From contig CBFDBU010000016.1 in assembly GCA_965603125.1 (NCBI GenBank), forward strand, positions 1 through 64,000: a stretch of 64,000 bases of DNA, given 5' to 3'. Position numbers and translations under genes: made by a program. This DNA is from JAJRTA01 sp965603125. GTDB lineage: Bacteria > Zixibacteria > MSB-5A5 > GN15 > FEB-12. Every line of letters starts with the position of its first letter. The stretch's first letter is position 1. Positions 1 to 8,600 of this stretch are shown here, piece after piece. The notes under the pieces were generated by a model. It was not told where the DNA came from. It was given only the letters and a program-made list of their open reading frames with translations, and did not search any database.

Positions 1-350
1 ACTACAGATACGATCTGAGGCTTAGAGAATTGAAACGATCTATGTGAACCCTACACGTTAGCCTTGCCTCTCAGATAATCGCCCTTGCTACAACTGACCG
101 TTTCGATATTGCATTGCTCGTGTCCGCCCATACGGATTTCGTCCCCGTAATAGACATATTCAAGCGGTTCTTTCCAGATAAGGAAATCAGGGTCGCTATT
201 CCCTCTGAAATTGCCCCAGCCCCGTTTCTACGATTGCTTCCCGACGGCCATTGTAGGCTCATCAAGGGGAAGCACCTTAATAGAAGCCAGCTTGACAACC
301 CCGTCGTTGATTCTCAAGGTAAGTCCCTCCACAAACCTACTCAATGGTGA
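1..350 (+). pseudogene. Remnant of a NYN-domain (DUF88/LabA-like) nuclease, 3' part
   Basis: The frame ending at 350 reads as the C-terminal half of a NYN/PIN-like RNase. It has a RFDIALLVS strand, then DFVPVIDIF, FPDKEIRVAIP and a final RSQLDNPVVDSQGK segment, which follow the family order. Two things suggest decay. The same frame has a TGA stop at 46-48, where the family usually carries a GVDV-type motif. The catalytic SGDSDF motif reads SAHTDF here, so the first acidic residue is replaced by His. The readable frame upstream of the stop (LRLRELKRSM) continues to the window edge, so the 5' part lies outside. It may be a functional divergent protein with an unusual start, but a pseudogene fits better. 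Confidence 0.55.
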
Positions 351-466
351 TAATCCTCGCGGTGGTATTGTCGCCCATCCATCGACCTGTTTTTGTGCAA
401 ACCCTCAAACTGACCCATTACCCACCACCAGCTGCCACCACCAAACACCAACAAACAATAAACCAC

Positions 467-495
467 TTGACAAAACAGCCTTGTTATCATATATA
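467..495 (+). promoter_or_regulatory. Sigma70-type promoter for the truncated gene at 532
   Basis: TTGACA at 467-472 and TATATA at 490-495 are separated by 17 bases. A purine-rich ribosome site (GGAGGG) lies just upstream of the ATG at 532. The promoter looks intact although the gene it serves is broken. Confidence 0.55.
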
Positions 496-531
496 ACAGC
501 AGCAAACAACATTATCGGAGGGTTGAGTGTC

Positions 532-801
532 ATGACCATAAGAAGGCTGTTCTCGCTGGAGTTCTTCCCGACCCTGTCCAACCGGGAAGAGTTCTTCCAG
601 AAAATAACCCAGGACGACGGCCTGGCGATCAGTATCTTCGGGCAGTATGCCTTGCTGCTAACGCTCTCGTTCGCGTACGGGGTTGTCATGGGCAGCTATT
701 ACGGTGTCGCGCAAGCTCTTGTCGCGGGGGTGAAGATCGCGGTGCTTTTTTCTCTCGTGCTGGTCAGAACTGTTTCGGAACCTGAAGCACTGGCGGCTTA
801 A
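532..801 (+). pseudogene. Truncated small membrane protein (N-terminal part only)
   Basis: The ATG at 532 has a good ribosome site 10 bases upstream and opens an 89-codon frame. The first ~77 residues look like a real membrane protein: a FFPTLSNREEFF amphipathic start, then two hydrophobic segments (QYALLLTLSFAYGVVMG and ALVAGVKIAVLFSLVLV). This pattern resembles the beginning of short Yip1-like proteins common in environmental genomes. After residue ~79 the frame runs out of phase into DNA coding for an IS256-type transposase fragment, giving a nonsense tail RTVSEPEALAA. The family normally continues with more membrane segments, so this gene appears cut at about position 768. Confidence 0.55.
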
Positions 802-897
802 GAATCCGGCCTTGTTCGTTGGTGATGGCGCCTTGGATTTGTGGGGTGCCGTGTCGCAGGTGTACCCGAAGTTGGATCATCAGCGCTGCCGGTGTCA
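770..897 (+). mobile_element. IS256/mutator-family transposase fragment
   Basis: Read from 770 in its own frame, the DNA encodes LFRNLKHW, then LFVGDGALDLWGAVSQVYP, then HQRCRCHT. This is the core around the second catalytic Asp of IS256-type transposases (consensus GDGALGFW...P...QRCW.H). There is no start, no stop in a sensible place and no terminal inverted repeat nearby, so only about 42 codons remain. It begins exactly where the membrane-protein frame at 532 fails, so an insertion followed by deletion is the simplest history. Confidence 0.7.
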
Positions 898-1014
898 CAC
901 ACGATTCGGCTCACTCATTCCCTTTACACGTCAACCAATAATCAACCCAGACGGGCACCGCTACACGGTTCATTTGTTTATTTTATAAGTGAAGGCACGA
1001 AGACAAAAAAATTC

Positions 1015-1043
1015 TTGATTGTATAACGTTCTGTGGTTATCTT
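1015..1043 (+). promoter_or_regulatory. Promoter of the hyp operon
   Basis: TTGATT at 1015-1020 and TATCTT at 1038-1043 are spaced by 17 bases. The predicted transcription start (about 1050) lies only ~4 bases before the hypA ATG at 1054, and no ribosome site is present, so the mRNA would be almost leaderless. Confidence 0.55.
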
Positions 1044-1053
1044 GTCATTTAAG

Positions 1054-1395
1054 ATGCATGAACTCACAATGGCGCAAGCGATTTTGGACGAGGCCCGGCA
1101 GCAAGTAAAGGCGCACAAGGCATACACGGTACTTGCGATACACCTCCAGGTCGGAGAGCTGTCGACTGCTGTACCCGAAGCACTAACTTTCTCCTTCGAG
1201 ATTATCTCCCAGGACACCTGCGCGCAGGGTGCAAAGCTGGAGATAACCCGGGTTCCCTGGCGCATTCGATGCCGTTCCTGCCGGAAGGAGTACCGGGTCC
1301 ATGATCGTCTCGCAATATGTCCGGAATGTAATAGCGCGGGTGGAGAAACCATTTCAGGTAAGGAACTTATGATAACGGAGATGGAAATCGAATGA
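1054..1395 (+). CDS. hypA: Hydrogenase nickel incorporation protein HypA
   Basis: HypA delivers nickel to the large subunit of [NiFe] hydrogenase together with HypB. The 113-residue protein starts with the invariant MHE, whose His2 is part of the nickel site, which fixes the start at 1054 rather than at any upstream codon. It carries the zinc site as two CxxC pairs (CRSC and CPEC) in the C-terminal half. The length is normal for the family. It is the first gene of a tightly packed hypABFCDE operon, overlapping hypB by four bases. Its promoter places the ATG almost at the transcript 5' end. Confidence 0.95.
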   Translation: MHELTMAQAILDEARQQVKAHKAYTVLAIHLQVGELSTAVPEALTFSFEIISQDTCAQGAKLEITRVPWRIRCRSCRKEYRVHDRLAICPECNSAGGETISGKELMITEMEIE

Positions 1396-2057
1396 CTAGA
1401 ATAAAGGTGATAGCCGATATCCTGGAGTCCAACGCGCGGATAGCCGAGCAAAACTCGGTAATATTCGACGAGGCCGGTCTGTATGTGATAAATCTCATGG
1501 GCTCTCCGGGAGCGGGCAAGACTTCCCTCCTCGAATGGACAGTTAAGGCTCTCCGTGAGGATTTGCGAATCGGGGTTATCGAGGGCGATATCCAGAGCAG
1601 CATCGATGCGGAGCGTATCTCAAGTTTGGGTATTAAGGCGGTCCAGATAAATACCGGCGGAGCGTGCCATCTCGATGGAAATATGATCCGCCCGGCCCTC
1701 GACGATTTTAACCTCAAGGAGCTCGACCTGCTCATCGTGGAGAATGTCGGCAACCTGGTCTGCCCAGCGGAGTTTGAGTTGGGCGAGGATGCCAAGGTAA
1801 TGCTTCTGAGCGTTACCGAGGGCGACGACAAGCCTCAAAAATACCCTCTCATGTTTCAACAGTCCGCCGTGCTGCTTGTCAATAAGGTGGATCTCCTACC
1901 GTACGTGGACTGCTCAGTAGATGTAATCGAAGAGCGATCTCGAGCATTAAACAATGCGATGGAGGTCTTTCCCATCTCCTGTAAAACTCGTGAGGGTCTC
2001 GAGACCTGGTTTGCCTGGCTTAAAAAGCATGTTGGTGAGAAACGTGAAGGCGGCTGA
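1392..2057 (+). CDS. hypB: Hydrogenase maturation GTPase HypB
   Basis: HypB is a SIMIBI-class GTPase that works with HypA to load nickel into the hydrogenase precursor. The 221-residue protein shows a P-loop GSPGAGKTSL near residue 35, the metal-binding CHLD motif after NTGGA, a LLIVENVGNLVCP segment typical of the family, and NKVDLL for guanine recognition. It lacks the His-rich N-terminal nickel store found in some HypB proteins, so it should only act as the insertion GTPase. It overlaps hypA by four bases (ATGA) and its end overlaps the hypF start by 29 bases. Confidence 0.95.
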   Translation: MTRIKVIADILESNARIAEQNSVIFDEAGLYVINLMGSPGAGKTSLLEWTVKALREDLRIGVIEGDIQSSIDAERISSLGIKAVQINTGGACHLDGNMIRPALDDFNLKELDLLIVENVGNLVCPAEFELGEDAKVMLLSVTEGDDKPQKYPLMFQQSAVLLVNKVDLLPYVDCSVDVIEERSRALNNAMEVFPISCKTREGLETWFAWLKKHVGEKREGG

Positions 2058-4389
2058 GAAACATAGAAGTATAAGGGTCGACATCCAGGGGGTGGTACAG
2101 GGAGTCGGCTTTCGCCCTTACATTTACAATCTCGCAGTCGAGCACGGGCTTTTGGGGTATGTTGCCAACAACTCAGATGGTGTCGAGATCGAGGTCGAGG
2201 GCTCATCGAAATCAGTGGATGCATTCCTTACCGAGCTACCCGCACGAAAGCCACCCCTATCGTTCCTGTCTGATTTGAAGGTTTCCAACGTGCCCGCGCG
2301 AAGTGCGACCGTCATGGATATCCGTCCCAGCCGATCCCTTCCAAAGCGAACGGCGCTCATCCCGCCTGATATCACAGTCTGTGAGGATTGCCTGCGTGAG
2401 CTTGAGGATCGCGATGATCGTCGCTACGGCTACCCTTTCATCAACTGCACTAATTGCGGTCCCCGCTACACCATCATCGACGACATTCCCTACGACCGCC
2501 CTAAAACCTCTATGGCTTCTTTCAGCATGTGCCCTAAGTGCCAGGCCGAGTATGACGACCCACATGACCGTCGCTTTCATGCCCAGCCCAATGCCTGCCC
2601 GGTATGTGGTCCCAGGGTGTGGCTCTCTGCGGCCGACGGTACCGAAATTCTCTGTGACGATCCCTTGCGCGAGGCGGGCCGCCGGCTCGAATCCGGGCAG
2701 ATCCTGGCTGTAAAGGGCCTTGGAGGCTTCCACTTTGCCGTGGACGCCACCCGGGATGATACGGTATCAAGGTTGCGCAAGCTCAAGCATCACGAAGAAA
2801 AACCGCTGGCCGTCATGTGCCGCAGTCTCGCTGAGGCCAAGCAGTTGGCTCATATTAACGAGCAGGCTCTCTCTCTGCTCTGCTCGGGGCATCGTCCCAT
2901 CGTCATCGTACCCAAGCGTCACCCGAACCCTCTCGCTTCCGGTATCGCTTCGGATAATCACAACGTGGGTATCATGTTGCCATACACGCCGCTACACGTG
3001 CTCCTTCTCGCCCATGCACCACCGGTGCTGGTTATGACGAGTGGGAATCTAACAGATGAGCCGATTGCCATCGACAACGAGGAAGCGCTAACCAGGCTCT
3101 CAGGAATTGCCGATGCCTTTTTGCTTCACGACCGGGACATCCTGGTTCCTAACGACGACTCGGTCCTGCGCATAATCTCGGGTCGTCCGAGCTTCATACG
3201 CAGATCGCGTGGATACGTACCGTTACCGGTGATCCTGGAGCATGAGACACCCCCGATTCTTGCAGTCGGGGGAGATCTCAAGAACACCATTTGCATCACA
3301 CGGGGTCGGATGGCGTTCCTCAGCCAGCATATCGGCGACATGGAAAGCCCCAGCGCTGTCGAGTATTTCACCGAGACGGTAAAGCGCCTGAGTCGTATCC
3401 TCGATGTTAAGCCCCGGTTGATCGCCGCCGATCTCCACCCGGACTATGCGGCCACGCATTGGGCAGAGCAGCAAGAGCTTCAAGTGTTGAAGGTCCAGCA
3501 TCACCACGCACATATCGCCAGTTGCATGGCGGAGCACCGAATCGAGGGACCGGTCATTGGAGTGGCCCTGGACGGCACGGGATTCGGCACCGATGACAGG
3601 ATCTGGGGAGGGGAGATCCTGGTTTGTGACCTGACCAGCTTCGAGCGAGCAGGCCACCTGGACTATGTTCAGCTACCCGGCGGAGACCGCGCTGCGGCCG
3701 AGCCGTGGCGTATGGCGCTCAGCTACCTCCTTCACACCTTTGGCCATGCCTGGGAGGAGCATTTACCTGAGAATATGGGCCGCATTCCCGCAAAAAAAAG
3801 GCGGGCTGTGATCCAAATGATGAAGAGCGGCGTTAATTCCCCCTGGACCTCGAGTTGCGGCCGGCTTTTCGACGGTATTGCTGCGCTCCTGGGCCTCCAT
3901 CACAAAGTGACCTTTGAGGGTCAGGCAGCCATGCATCTCGAAATGGTCGCCGGGGAGCACGATAGGAACGTCGCGGGTGGCGGCTACGAGATACAACCCC
4001 GCGCTGGTAATGATGGGATCTTGATCGACCCGGCGGATTTCATCCGCGGCGTTGTGAGGGACATGGAGCGTGGTTTGTCAGCTCGTGCCGTCTCGCGCCG
4101 CTTTCATGCAGCTCTGGCACACACGTTTTCTTCGGCCTGCGTACTTATTCGCAGGCAGACCGGTCTCAATCAAGTAGCGCTGTCGGGCGGTGTCTTCCAG
4201 AACCGACTTCTTACGGAAAGTATCGTAGATGAGCTCGAGATCGCAGACTTCGATGTCCTTCTACACGAACAGGTACCTGCCAACGACGGAGGGCTGTCAT
4301 TGGGACAAGCCGTCGTGGCGGCACATCGCAGCTTGACAGCATCTGGAAAGAACACAAAACAAGGATTTAAGATTCAGCCATGTGTTTAG
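2029..4389 (+). CDS. hypF: Carbamoyltransferase HypF
   Basis: HypF makes the thiocarbamate that becomes the CN ligands of the NiFe site, using carbamoyl phosphate and ATP. Four domains appear in order: acylphosphatase (VQGVGFRPYIYNLA near residue 28), two zinc-finger units (CEDC, CTNCGPRYT, CPKC, CPVCGP), a YrdC/Sua5 ATP domain (VKGLGGFHFAVDAT), and a Kae1-like carbamoyltransferase domain with the metal motif HHHAHIASCMAEH and DGTGFG. With the ATG at 2029 the product has 786 residues, slightly longer than most. GTG codons at 2035 and 2044 are alternative starts giving a shorter N-terminus. It overlaps hypC by 10 bases. Confidence 0.94.
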   Translation: MLVRNVKAAEKHRSIRVDIQGVVQGVGFRPYIYNLAVEHGLLGYVANNSDGVEIEVEGSSKSVDAFLTELPARKPPLSFLSDLKVSNVPARSATVMDIRPSRSLPKRTALIPPDITVCEDCLRELEDRDDRRYGYPFINCTNCGPRYTIIDDIPYDRPKTSMASFSMCPKCQAEYDDPHDRRFHAQPNACPVCGPRVWLSAADGTEILCDDPLREAGRRLESGQILAVKGLGGFHFAVDATRDDTVSRLRKLKHHEEKPLAVMCRSLAEAKQLAHINEQALSLLCSGHRPIVIVPKRHPNPLASGIASDNHNVGIMLPYTPLHVLLLAHAPPVLVMTSGNLTDEPIAIDNEEALTRLSGIADAFLLHDRDILVPNDDSVLRIISGRPSFIRRSRGYVPLPVILEHETPPILAVGGDLKNTICITRGRMAFLSQHIGDMESPSAVEYFTETVKRLSRILDVKPRLIAADLHPDYAATHWAEQQELQVLKVQHHHAHIASCMAEHRIEGPVIGVALDGTGFGTDDRIWGGEILVCDLTSFERAGHLDYVQLPGGDRAAAEPWRMALSYLLHTFGHAWEEHLPENMGRIPAKKRRAVIQMMKSGVNSPWTSSCGRLFDGIAALLGLHHKVTFEGQAAMHLEMVAGEHDRNVAGGGYEIQPRAGNDGILIDPADFIRGVVRDMERGLSARAVSRRFHAALAHTFSSACVLIRRQTGLNQVALSGGVFQNRLLTESIVDELEIADFDVLLHEQVPANDGGLSLGQAVVAAHRSLTASGKNTKQGFKIQPCV

Positions 4390-4610
4390 CAATACCGATG
4401 AAGGTGATCGCCATCGAAAATGACCGCGCCACCTGCGTCATAGGCGGCGTGGAGCGCGAGGTCCGGCTCTCTCTACTGCCCGAGGTGGGCATTGGTGAGT
4501 ACGTCATCGTCCACGCGGGCTTTGCTATACAAATACTCAACGAGAAGGAGGCCCAAGAAACGCTCCAGCTCTTTGCCGAATTCCAGGGAGATATCGGAGA
4601 GACGGGATGA
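4380..4610 (+). CDS. hypC: Hydrogenase assembly chaperone HypC
   Basis: This 76-residue protein begins with MCLAIPMKV. Cys2 is the residue that binds the Fe(CN)2CO precursor together with HypD, and also contacts the hydrogenase large subunit. The second half (GEYVIVHAGFAIQILNE) is the conserved HypC/HupF core. It overlaps hypF upstream by ten bases and hypD downstream by four, consistent with translational coupling in the maturation operon. Confidence 0.95.
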   Translation: MCLAIPMKVIAIENDRATCVIGGVEREVRLSLLPEVGIGEYVIVHAGFAIQILNEKEAQETLQLFAEFQGDIGETG

Positions 4611-5707
4611 GGTTCCTGAGTGAGTTCAGAGACCCGCAGGCGGCCAGGGAGCTCGTACGCCGGATCCGAAAGGTCGCCGATTCTCTGAGTGAGGTAAGCT
4701 TCATGGAGGTATGCGGCACCCATACTATGTCGATCTATCGCTACGGTATCCGCCGCCTGCTTCCGCCCAATATACGCATCCTCTCCGGCCCGGGATGTCC
4801 GGTTTGCGTAACGCCAAATGCCTTTCTTGACCGCGCGATCGCGTTGGCCCGTCTACCCGGTGTGACCATCGCTACCTTTGGCGACATGATGCGTGTGCCT
4901 GGTTCCACCTCATCGTTAGAGCGGGAGCATGCCCGTGGTTGTGACATCCGTGTTGTTTACTCCCCGATCGATGCCCTTCGCATCGCCGCTCAGGAGCAAC
5001 CACGGCACCTCGTTTTTCTTGGAGTGGGCTTTGAGACTACGGCTCCGGCCCTGGCAGCCACACTCCTCGAGGCGAAGCGGACTGAAGTGAAAAATTTTTC
5101 AATTCTAAGCGCAGCCAAGGTCATTCCTCCGGCCATGGAGGCGCTACTTAAGGACGGTCCCCTGCGGCTAAACGGCTTTCTTTGCCCGGGCCACGTAAGT
5201 ACAATCATCGGAAGTCAACCCTACGAGCCGCTGGTAAACGAGCACGGCATCCCGTGCGTCATCGCAGGGTTCGAGCCACTTGATATTCTCTATGGCATTC
5301 TCATGCTACTGGAGCAGGTCTCTGAGCACCGTGCCGAGGTGGAGATCGCCTACCGACGCGCAGTACAGCCGGAGGGCAACCCTGAGGCCAAACGTATCCT
5401 CAAGGAGGCATTCATCGAGAGTGACGCACAATGGCGAGGGATCGGCAGAATTGAAGGATCGGGCCTGGCCTTGCCCGATGCACTCGAGGCACACGATGCA
5501 TTCCTTATCGAGGTAAAGGTCGAGCCTACACACGAGGTCCCTGGTTGCATCTGTGGCCTGGTTCTTAGTGGTCAGCGCACACCCTTTGAATGCGATCTCT
5601 TTGCAAAAGAGTGCACGCCGGAGACGCCGCAGGGCGCGTGTATGGTCTCATCCGAGGGCACCTGTGCAGCGACCTATCGCTACGGGCGGATTGAGGAGGA
5701 GTTATGA
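4607..5707 (+). CDS. hypD: Hydrogenase maturation protein HypD
   Basis: HypD is the iron-sulfur scaffold on which the Fe(CN)2CO unit is built with HypC and HypE. The 366-residue sequence has the conserved EVCGTHTMSIYRYGIR segment, the GPGCPVC pair that acts in redox chemistry, and the C-terminal cysteines (CICG, FAKECTPETPQGACMVSSEG) that bind the [4Fe-4S] cluster. The length matches the family. It is packed between hypC and hypE with four-base overlaps on each side. Confidence 0.95.
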   Translation: MRFLSEFRDPQAARELVRRIRKVADSLSEVSFMEVCGTHTMSIYRYGIRRLLPPNIRILSGPGCPVCVTPNAFLDRAIALARLPGVTIATFGDMMRVPGSTSSLEREHARGCDIRVVYSPIDALRIAAQEQPRHLVFLGVGFETTAPALAATLLEAKRTEVKNFSILSAAKVIPPAMEALLKDGPLRLNGFLCPGHVSTIIGSQPYEPLVNEHGIPCVIAGFEPLDILYGILMLLEQVSEHRAEVEIAYRRAVQPEGNPEAKRILKEAFIESDAQWRGIGRIEGSGLALPDALEAHDAFLIEVKVEPTHEVPGCICGLVLSGQRTPFECDLFAKECTPETPQGACMVSSEGTCAATYRYGRIEEEL

Positions 5708-6714
5708 GGACCGACACCATACTACTGGAACATGGCAGCGGTGGTCTCGCCAGCCGCAGGCTGGTGGAGGAACTCATGGTTCCCTATCTGAAGAACCAGG
5801 TGCTGGAGCGACTCGATGACCACGCCGAGATCGAACTTGAAGGGACCCGACTGGCCTTCACCACCGACTCATTCGTGGTCGATCCCATCTTCTTTCCCGG
5901 TGGCGACATCGGGAAGCTCGCGGTGAACGGCACGGTCAATGATCTGGCTATGGGTGGCGCAAAACCGCTTTTCCTCAGCGCCGGCTTTATCCTTGAGGAG
6001 GGGCTACCCATCGCCGACCTTAAGCGTATTATGCGTTCCATGGCTGAAGCGGTCGAGGAGGCACAAGTGCACATCGTGACCGGCGATACCAAGGTGGTCG
6101 CACACGGAGCTGCCGACAAGATCTTTATCAACACTGCCGGCGTCGGGCTTATCCCCAAGGGAGTGGCGCTTTCGGGCCACTATGGAGAGGTAGGCGACCG
6201 CGTACTGATCAGCGGCCCGATAGGGGAGCATGGGATCGCGGTGATGGCCCAGCGCTCAGACCTCGACTTCGTCGCCTCTTGCAAGAGCGACACAAAACCG
6301 CTGGCCGACATGGTGGCCCAGATGCTATATGCCTATCAAGGCATCCACAGCCTTCGTGATCCCACCAGGGGCGGGCTCGCCGCCACCCTTAACGAGTTGG
6401 CTGAGCAGTCGGGGGTTAGAATCGAGGTGGAGGAGTCGGCCATACCTATTACCGAATCGGTGGAGGGTGCCTGCGAACTGTTGGGGCTTGACCCCCTGCA
6501 TCTGGCCAACGAAGGAGTGCTCGTTGCCCTCGTTCCAGCCGAGGGCGCAAACCTTGTGCTCGATGCCATGCGGAACCATCCCATGGGACACAAGGCACGG
6601 ATCATCGGCGAGGTGTGTTCAAAAAAGTCGCCCCCGGTCATCATGCGCACCAAAATAGGAGGCAAACGCGTCCTGGCTGTTCCCACCGGCGTACAACTAC
6701 CGCGTATTTGCTGA
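5704..6714 (+). CDS. hypE: Hydrogenase maturation dehydratase HypE
   Basis: HypE takes the carbamoyl group from HypF onto its C-terminal cysteine and dehydrates it to thiocyanate. The 336-residue protein shows the N-terminal HGSGG signature, the ATP-binding GDTKVV element of the PurM-like fold, and the invariant ending PRIC whose terminal Cys is the modified residue. The intact C-terminus shows the gene is complete. It closes the hyp operon. A 113-base gap follows before the LysR gene, and no clear terminator was seen in it. Confidence 0.95.
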   Translation: MRTDTILLEHGSGGLASRRLVEELMVPYLKNQVLERLDDHAEIELEGTRLAFTTDSFVVDPIFFPGGDIGKLAVNGTVNDLAMGGAKPLFLSAGFILEEGLPIADLKRIMRSMAEAVEEAQVHIVTGDTKVVAHGAADKIFINTAGVGLIPKGVALSGHYGEVGDRVLISGPIGEHGIAVMAQRSDLDFVASCKSDTKPLADMVAQMLYAYQGIHSLRDPTRGGLAATLNELAEQSGVRIEVEESAIPITESVEGACELLGLDPLHLANEGVLVALVPAEGANLVLDAMRNHPMGHKARIIGEVCSKKSPPVIMRTKIGGKRVLAVPTGVQLPRIC

Positions 6715-6827
6715 AGTTAAGGAGATTCTCCGGGATAATAAGAGATCAACAAGGACTACGACATATCTTCAACTATCATTTTCCAATGAAGGTCCTCGAA
6801 AGATCTTCATGCTGGGAGTAGATTTTT

Positions 6828-7772
6828 ATGGAATTATACCAGCTTCGTTGTTTTCAAACCGCTGTGGAGGAAGGTGGTTTTAAGCGTGCCGCCACGCGGC
6901 TTCACATCACACAACCCGCCCTCTCCTATCATGTCAAACAGCTCGAGGAAGAGTTGGGAGTTTCGCTTTTTCACCGTCGTCCTCGCGGGGTTAGCCCTAC
7001 TGAGGCAGGCAGAGTTTTGTTCCAGTATGCTCAGAAAATCATACTTGGTGTCCGTAGAGCCGAACATGCCATTCAAGAGCTTGGAGAAGGGGTAACGGGA
7101 GAAATACGCATTGGCACGGTTGATAGCGTGGGAATCTATTTCCTGCCACCCGTTCTCCGAACCGTGCGCTCTATGTATCCAGCAGTTCGTCCCAAGCTCT
7201 TCTATCGTAATTCTAATGATACCATGGAAGCGCTTCTGTCAAATGAATTGGACCTGGCGATTCTTGCCAACCCTGGGTCGGATCGACGCCTGGAGCAAGA
7301 AGTTTTAATAGAGGAGTCCTTGTCATTAGTCTGCAGCCATTCACATCCTTTTTTCGGTGTACCAACCGTTAAGACCAGTGATCTCAAGGGGATGGAGTTC
7401 GCTGCGTTGTCTTTGGGCACTCCCAGTGGTTCTCTAATCCGTAAGTATCTCGCACACTTGGGGGTAAGCATCGAAATAGTAGCCATCACCAACAACGTGG
7501 AGACCGTCAAAAAAATGGTCGAGGCAGGTCTTGGGATAGCTTTTCTACCAGATATGGTTACCAAACGAGATATTCCATGTGAGGGCAATACTGCTGGAAA
7601 CTTGTGGCGTATTGAGGTTGATCCACCGCTGAGCAGGCAAATCACACTGGTCAAATGGAAAGACATGAGTATGAGTCGAGCCACAAAGGCCTTTGTAGAA
7701 CACCTGCGACAATACAGTAATGAGTGGCGAGCCTGTATAGATGAAAAATCGCCGGATCCGGCCAGTGCTTGA
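6828..7772 (+). CDS. LysR-family transcriptional regulator
   Basis: The protein has 314 residues. Residues 1-60 form the LysR winged helix-turn-helix (ELYQLRCFQTAVEEGGFKRA followed by LHITQPALSYHVKQLEEELG). From ~90 a periplasmic-binding-protein-like effector domain follows (GEIRIGTVDSVGIYFLPP). It is close to CbbR/CysB-like regulators in layout. It stands between the maturation genes and the hdr-mvh genes on the same strand, so it probably controls the hydrogenase locus. The effector is unknown. The 249-base gap downstream holds AT-rich direct repeats (CTATAA at 7778 and again near 7792) that could be its site. Confidence 0.85.
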   Translation: MELYQLRCFQTAVEEGGFKRAATRLHITQPALSYHVKQLEEELGVSLFHRRPRGVSPTEAGRVLFQYAQKIILGVRRAEHAIQELGEGVTGEIRIGTVDSVGIYFLPPVLRTVRSMYPAVRPKLFYRNSNDTMEALLSNELDLAILANPGSDRRLEQEVLIEESLSLVCSHSHPFFGVPTVKTSDLKGMEFAALSLGTPSGSLIRKYLAHLGVSIEIVAITNNVETVKKMVEAGLGIAFLPDMVTKRDIPCEGNTAGNLWRIEVDPPLSRQITLVKWKDMSMSRATKAFVEHLRQYSNEWRACIDEKSPDPASA

Positions 7773-7816
7773 TTTGCTATAAATAATCTCTATAAGTCGT
7801 GCCTAAAATTTTCACT

Positions 7817-7845
7817 TTGACTTATCGCTAAGAGCGGAGTAACTT
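7817..7845 (+). promoter_or_regulatory. Candidate promoter of the hdr-mvh operon
   Basis: TTGACT at 7817-7822 and TAACTT at 7840-7845 are spaced 17 bases apart in the lysR-hdrC gap. The -10 box is weak. The repeated CTATAA just upstream would suit a LysR-type activator. Confidence 0.4.
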
Positions 7846-8021
7846 AGTCCATGAATATACACTGCGAGAATTCTGACTGTTGAGGAATCTTTGATCTGCA
7901 ATCTTAAATACGCCCGGCGTAGCTCAGTCTTTCCGGGAACCCCCGGAGGATGTTTGCCTGTTTCATTGCTAAGGCTGCATATAGGGAATCTATATATTCA
8001 AGCAAGCAGGAGCTTTTCCAG

Positions 8022-8600
8022 ATGAGAGAACAAGCACTAGCACCGCAAATCCCCGGGCTTGCGAAAGAAGTCCTGGAGGAATGCGATGAGAATGTGAACC
8101 TTTGTTTTCAATGCCAAAAATGCGCGTCCGGATGCCCAATGGCCTTTGCGATGGATTTTACCCCGTCGCAGTTGATGCACGCCATTCGTTTGGGGCTGGA
8201 CGAAATGGTGATGAACAGTAAGACGTCCTGGCTGTGTGCCTCCTGTCAGACTTGTACCACCCGCTGCCCGCAGGGTTTAGACATCGCAAAGGCTCTCGAT
8301 GCTGTCAAGATCATTGCCCAACGCAGGGGTATCAAGGCATCGGAACCGGATATATCAGCCTTCTATAAGACCATGATGGGTTCCATCTTCGGCTTCGGTC
8401 GGGTGTACGAGCTGGGATTGATCGCGATGCTCAAGCTGCGTACCGGTCATCTATTCAAGGATGTCGGCCTGGGGATGAAAATGTTCGGCAAGGGCAAATT
8501 GAAGCTCTTACCCCCAACACTCTTTCCCTTCTTTTCCGACTCCTCTGAGATCAGAAAAATGCGAAAGAGAGTAGAGAAGCTGGAAGGTCAGAGAAAATGA
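8022..8600 (+). CDS. hdrC: Heterodisulfide reductase subunit C (HdrC-like)
   Basis: HdrC wires electrons from HdrA to HdrB. The 192-residue protein has two [4Fe-4S] motifs of the CxxCxxCxxxC type: Cys28/31/34/38 (CFQCQKCASGCP) and Cys72/75/78/82 (CASCQTCTTRCP). A C-terminal half follows, as in HdrC proteins of bacterial Hdr/Mvh complexes. The ATG at 8022 has a ribosome site (CAGGAG) nine bases upstream. An in-frame upstream start at 7950 would add an unconvincing extension. It overlaps hdrB by four bases. Confidence 0.9.
   Translation: MREQALAPQIPGLAKEVLEECDENVNLCFQCQKCASGCPMAFAMDFTPSQLMHAIRLGLDEMVMNSKTSWLCASCQTCTTRCPQGLDIAKALDAVKIIAQRRGIKASEPDISAFYKTMMGSIFGFGRVYELGLIAMLKLRTGHLFKDVGLGMKMFGKGKLKLLPPTLFPFFSDSSEIRKMRKRVEKLEGQRK

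Noticed and set aside
7912..7950. Sequence resembling a tRNA 5' half (GCGTAGCTCAGT)
   Set aside because: The D-arm has no pairing partner (GAGC missing) and no anticodon or T-arm follows before hdrC. It is a chance match.
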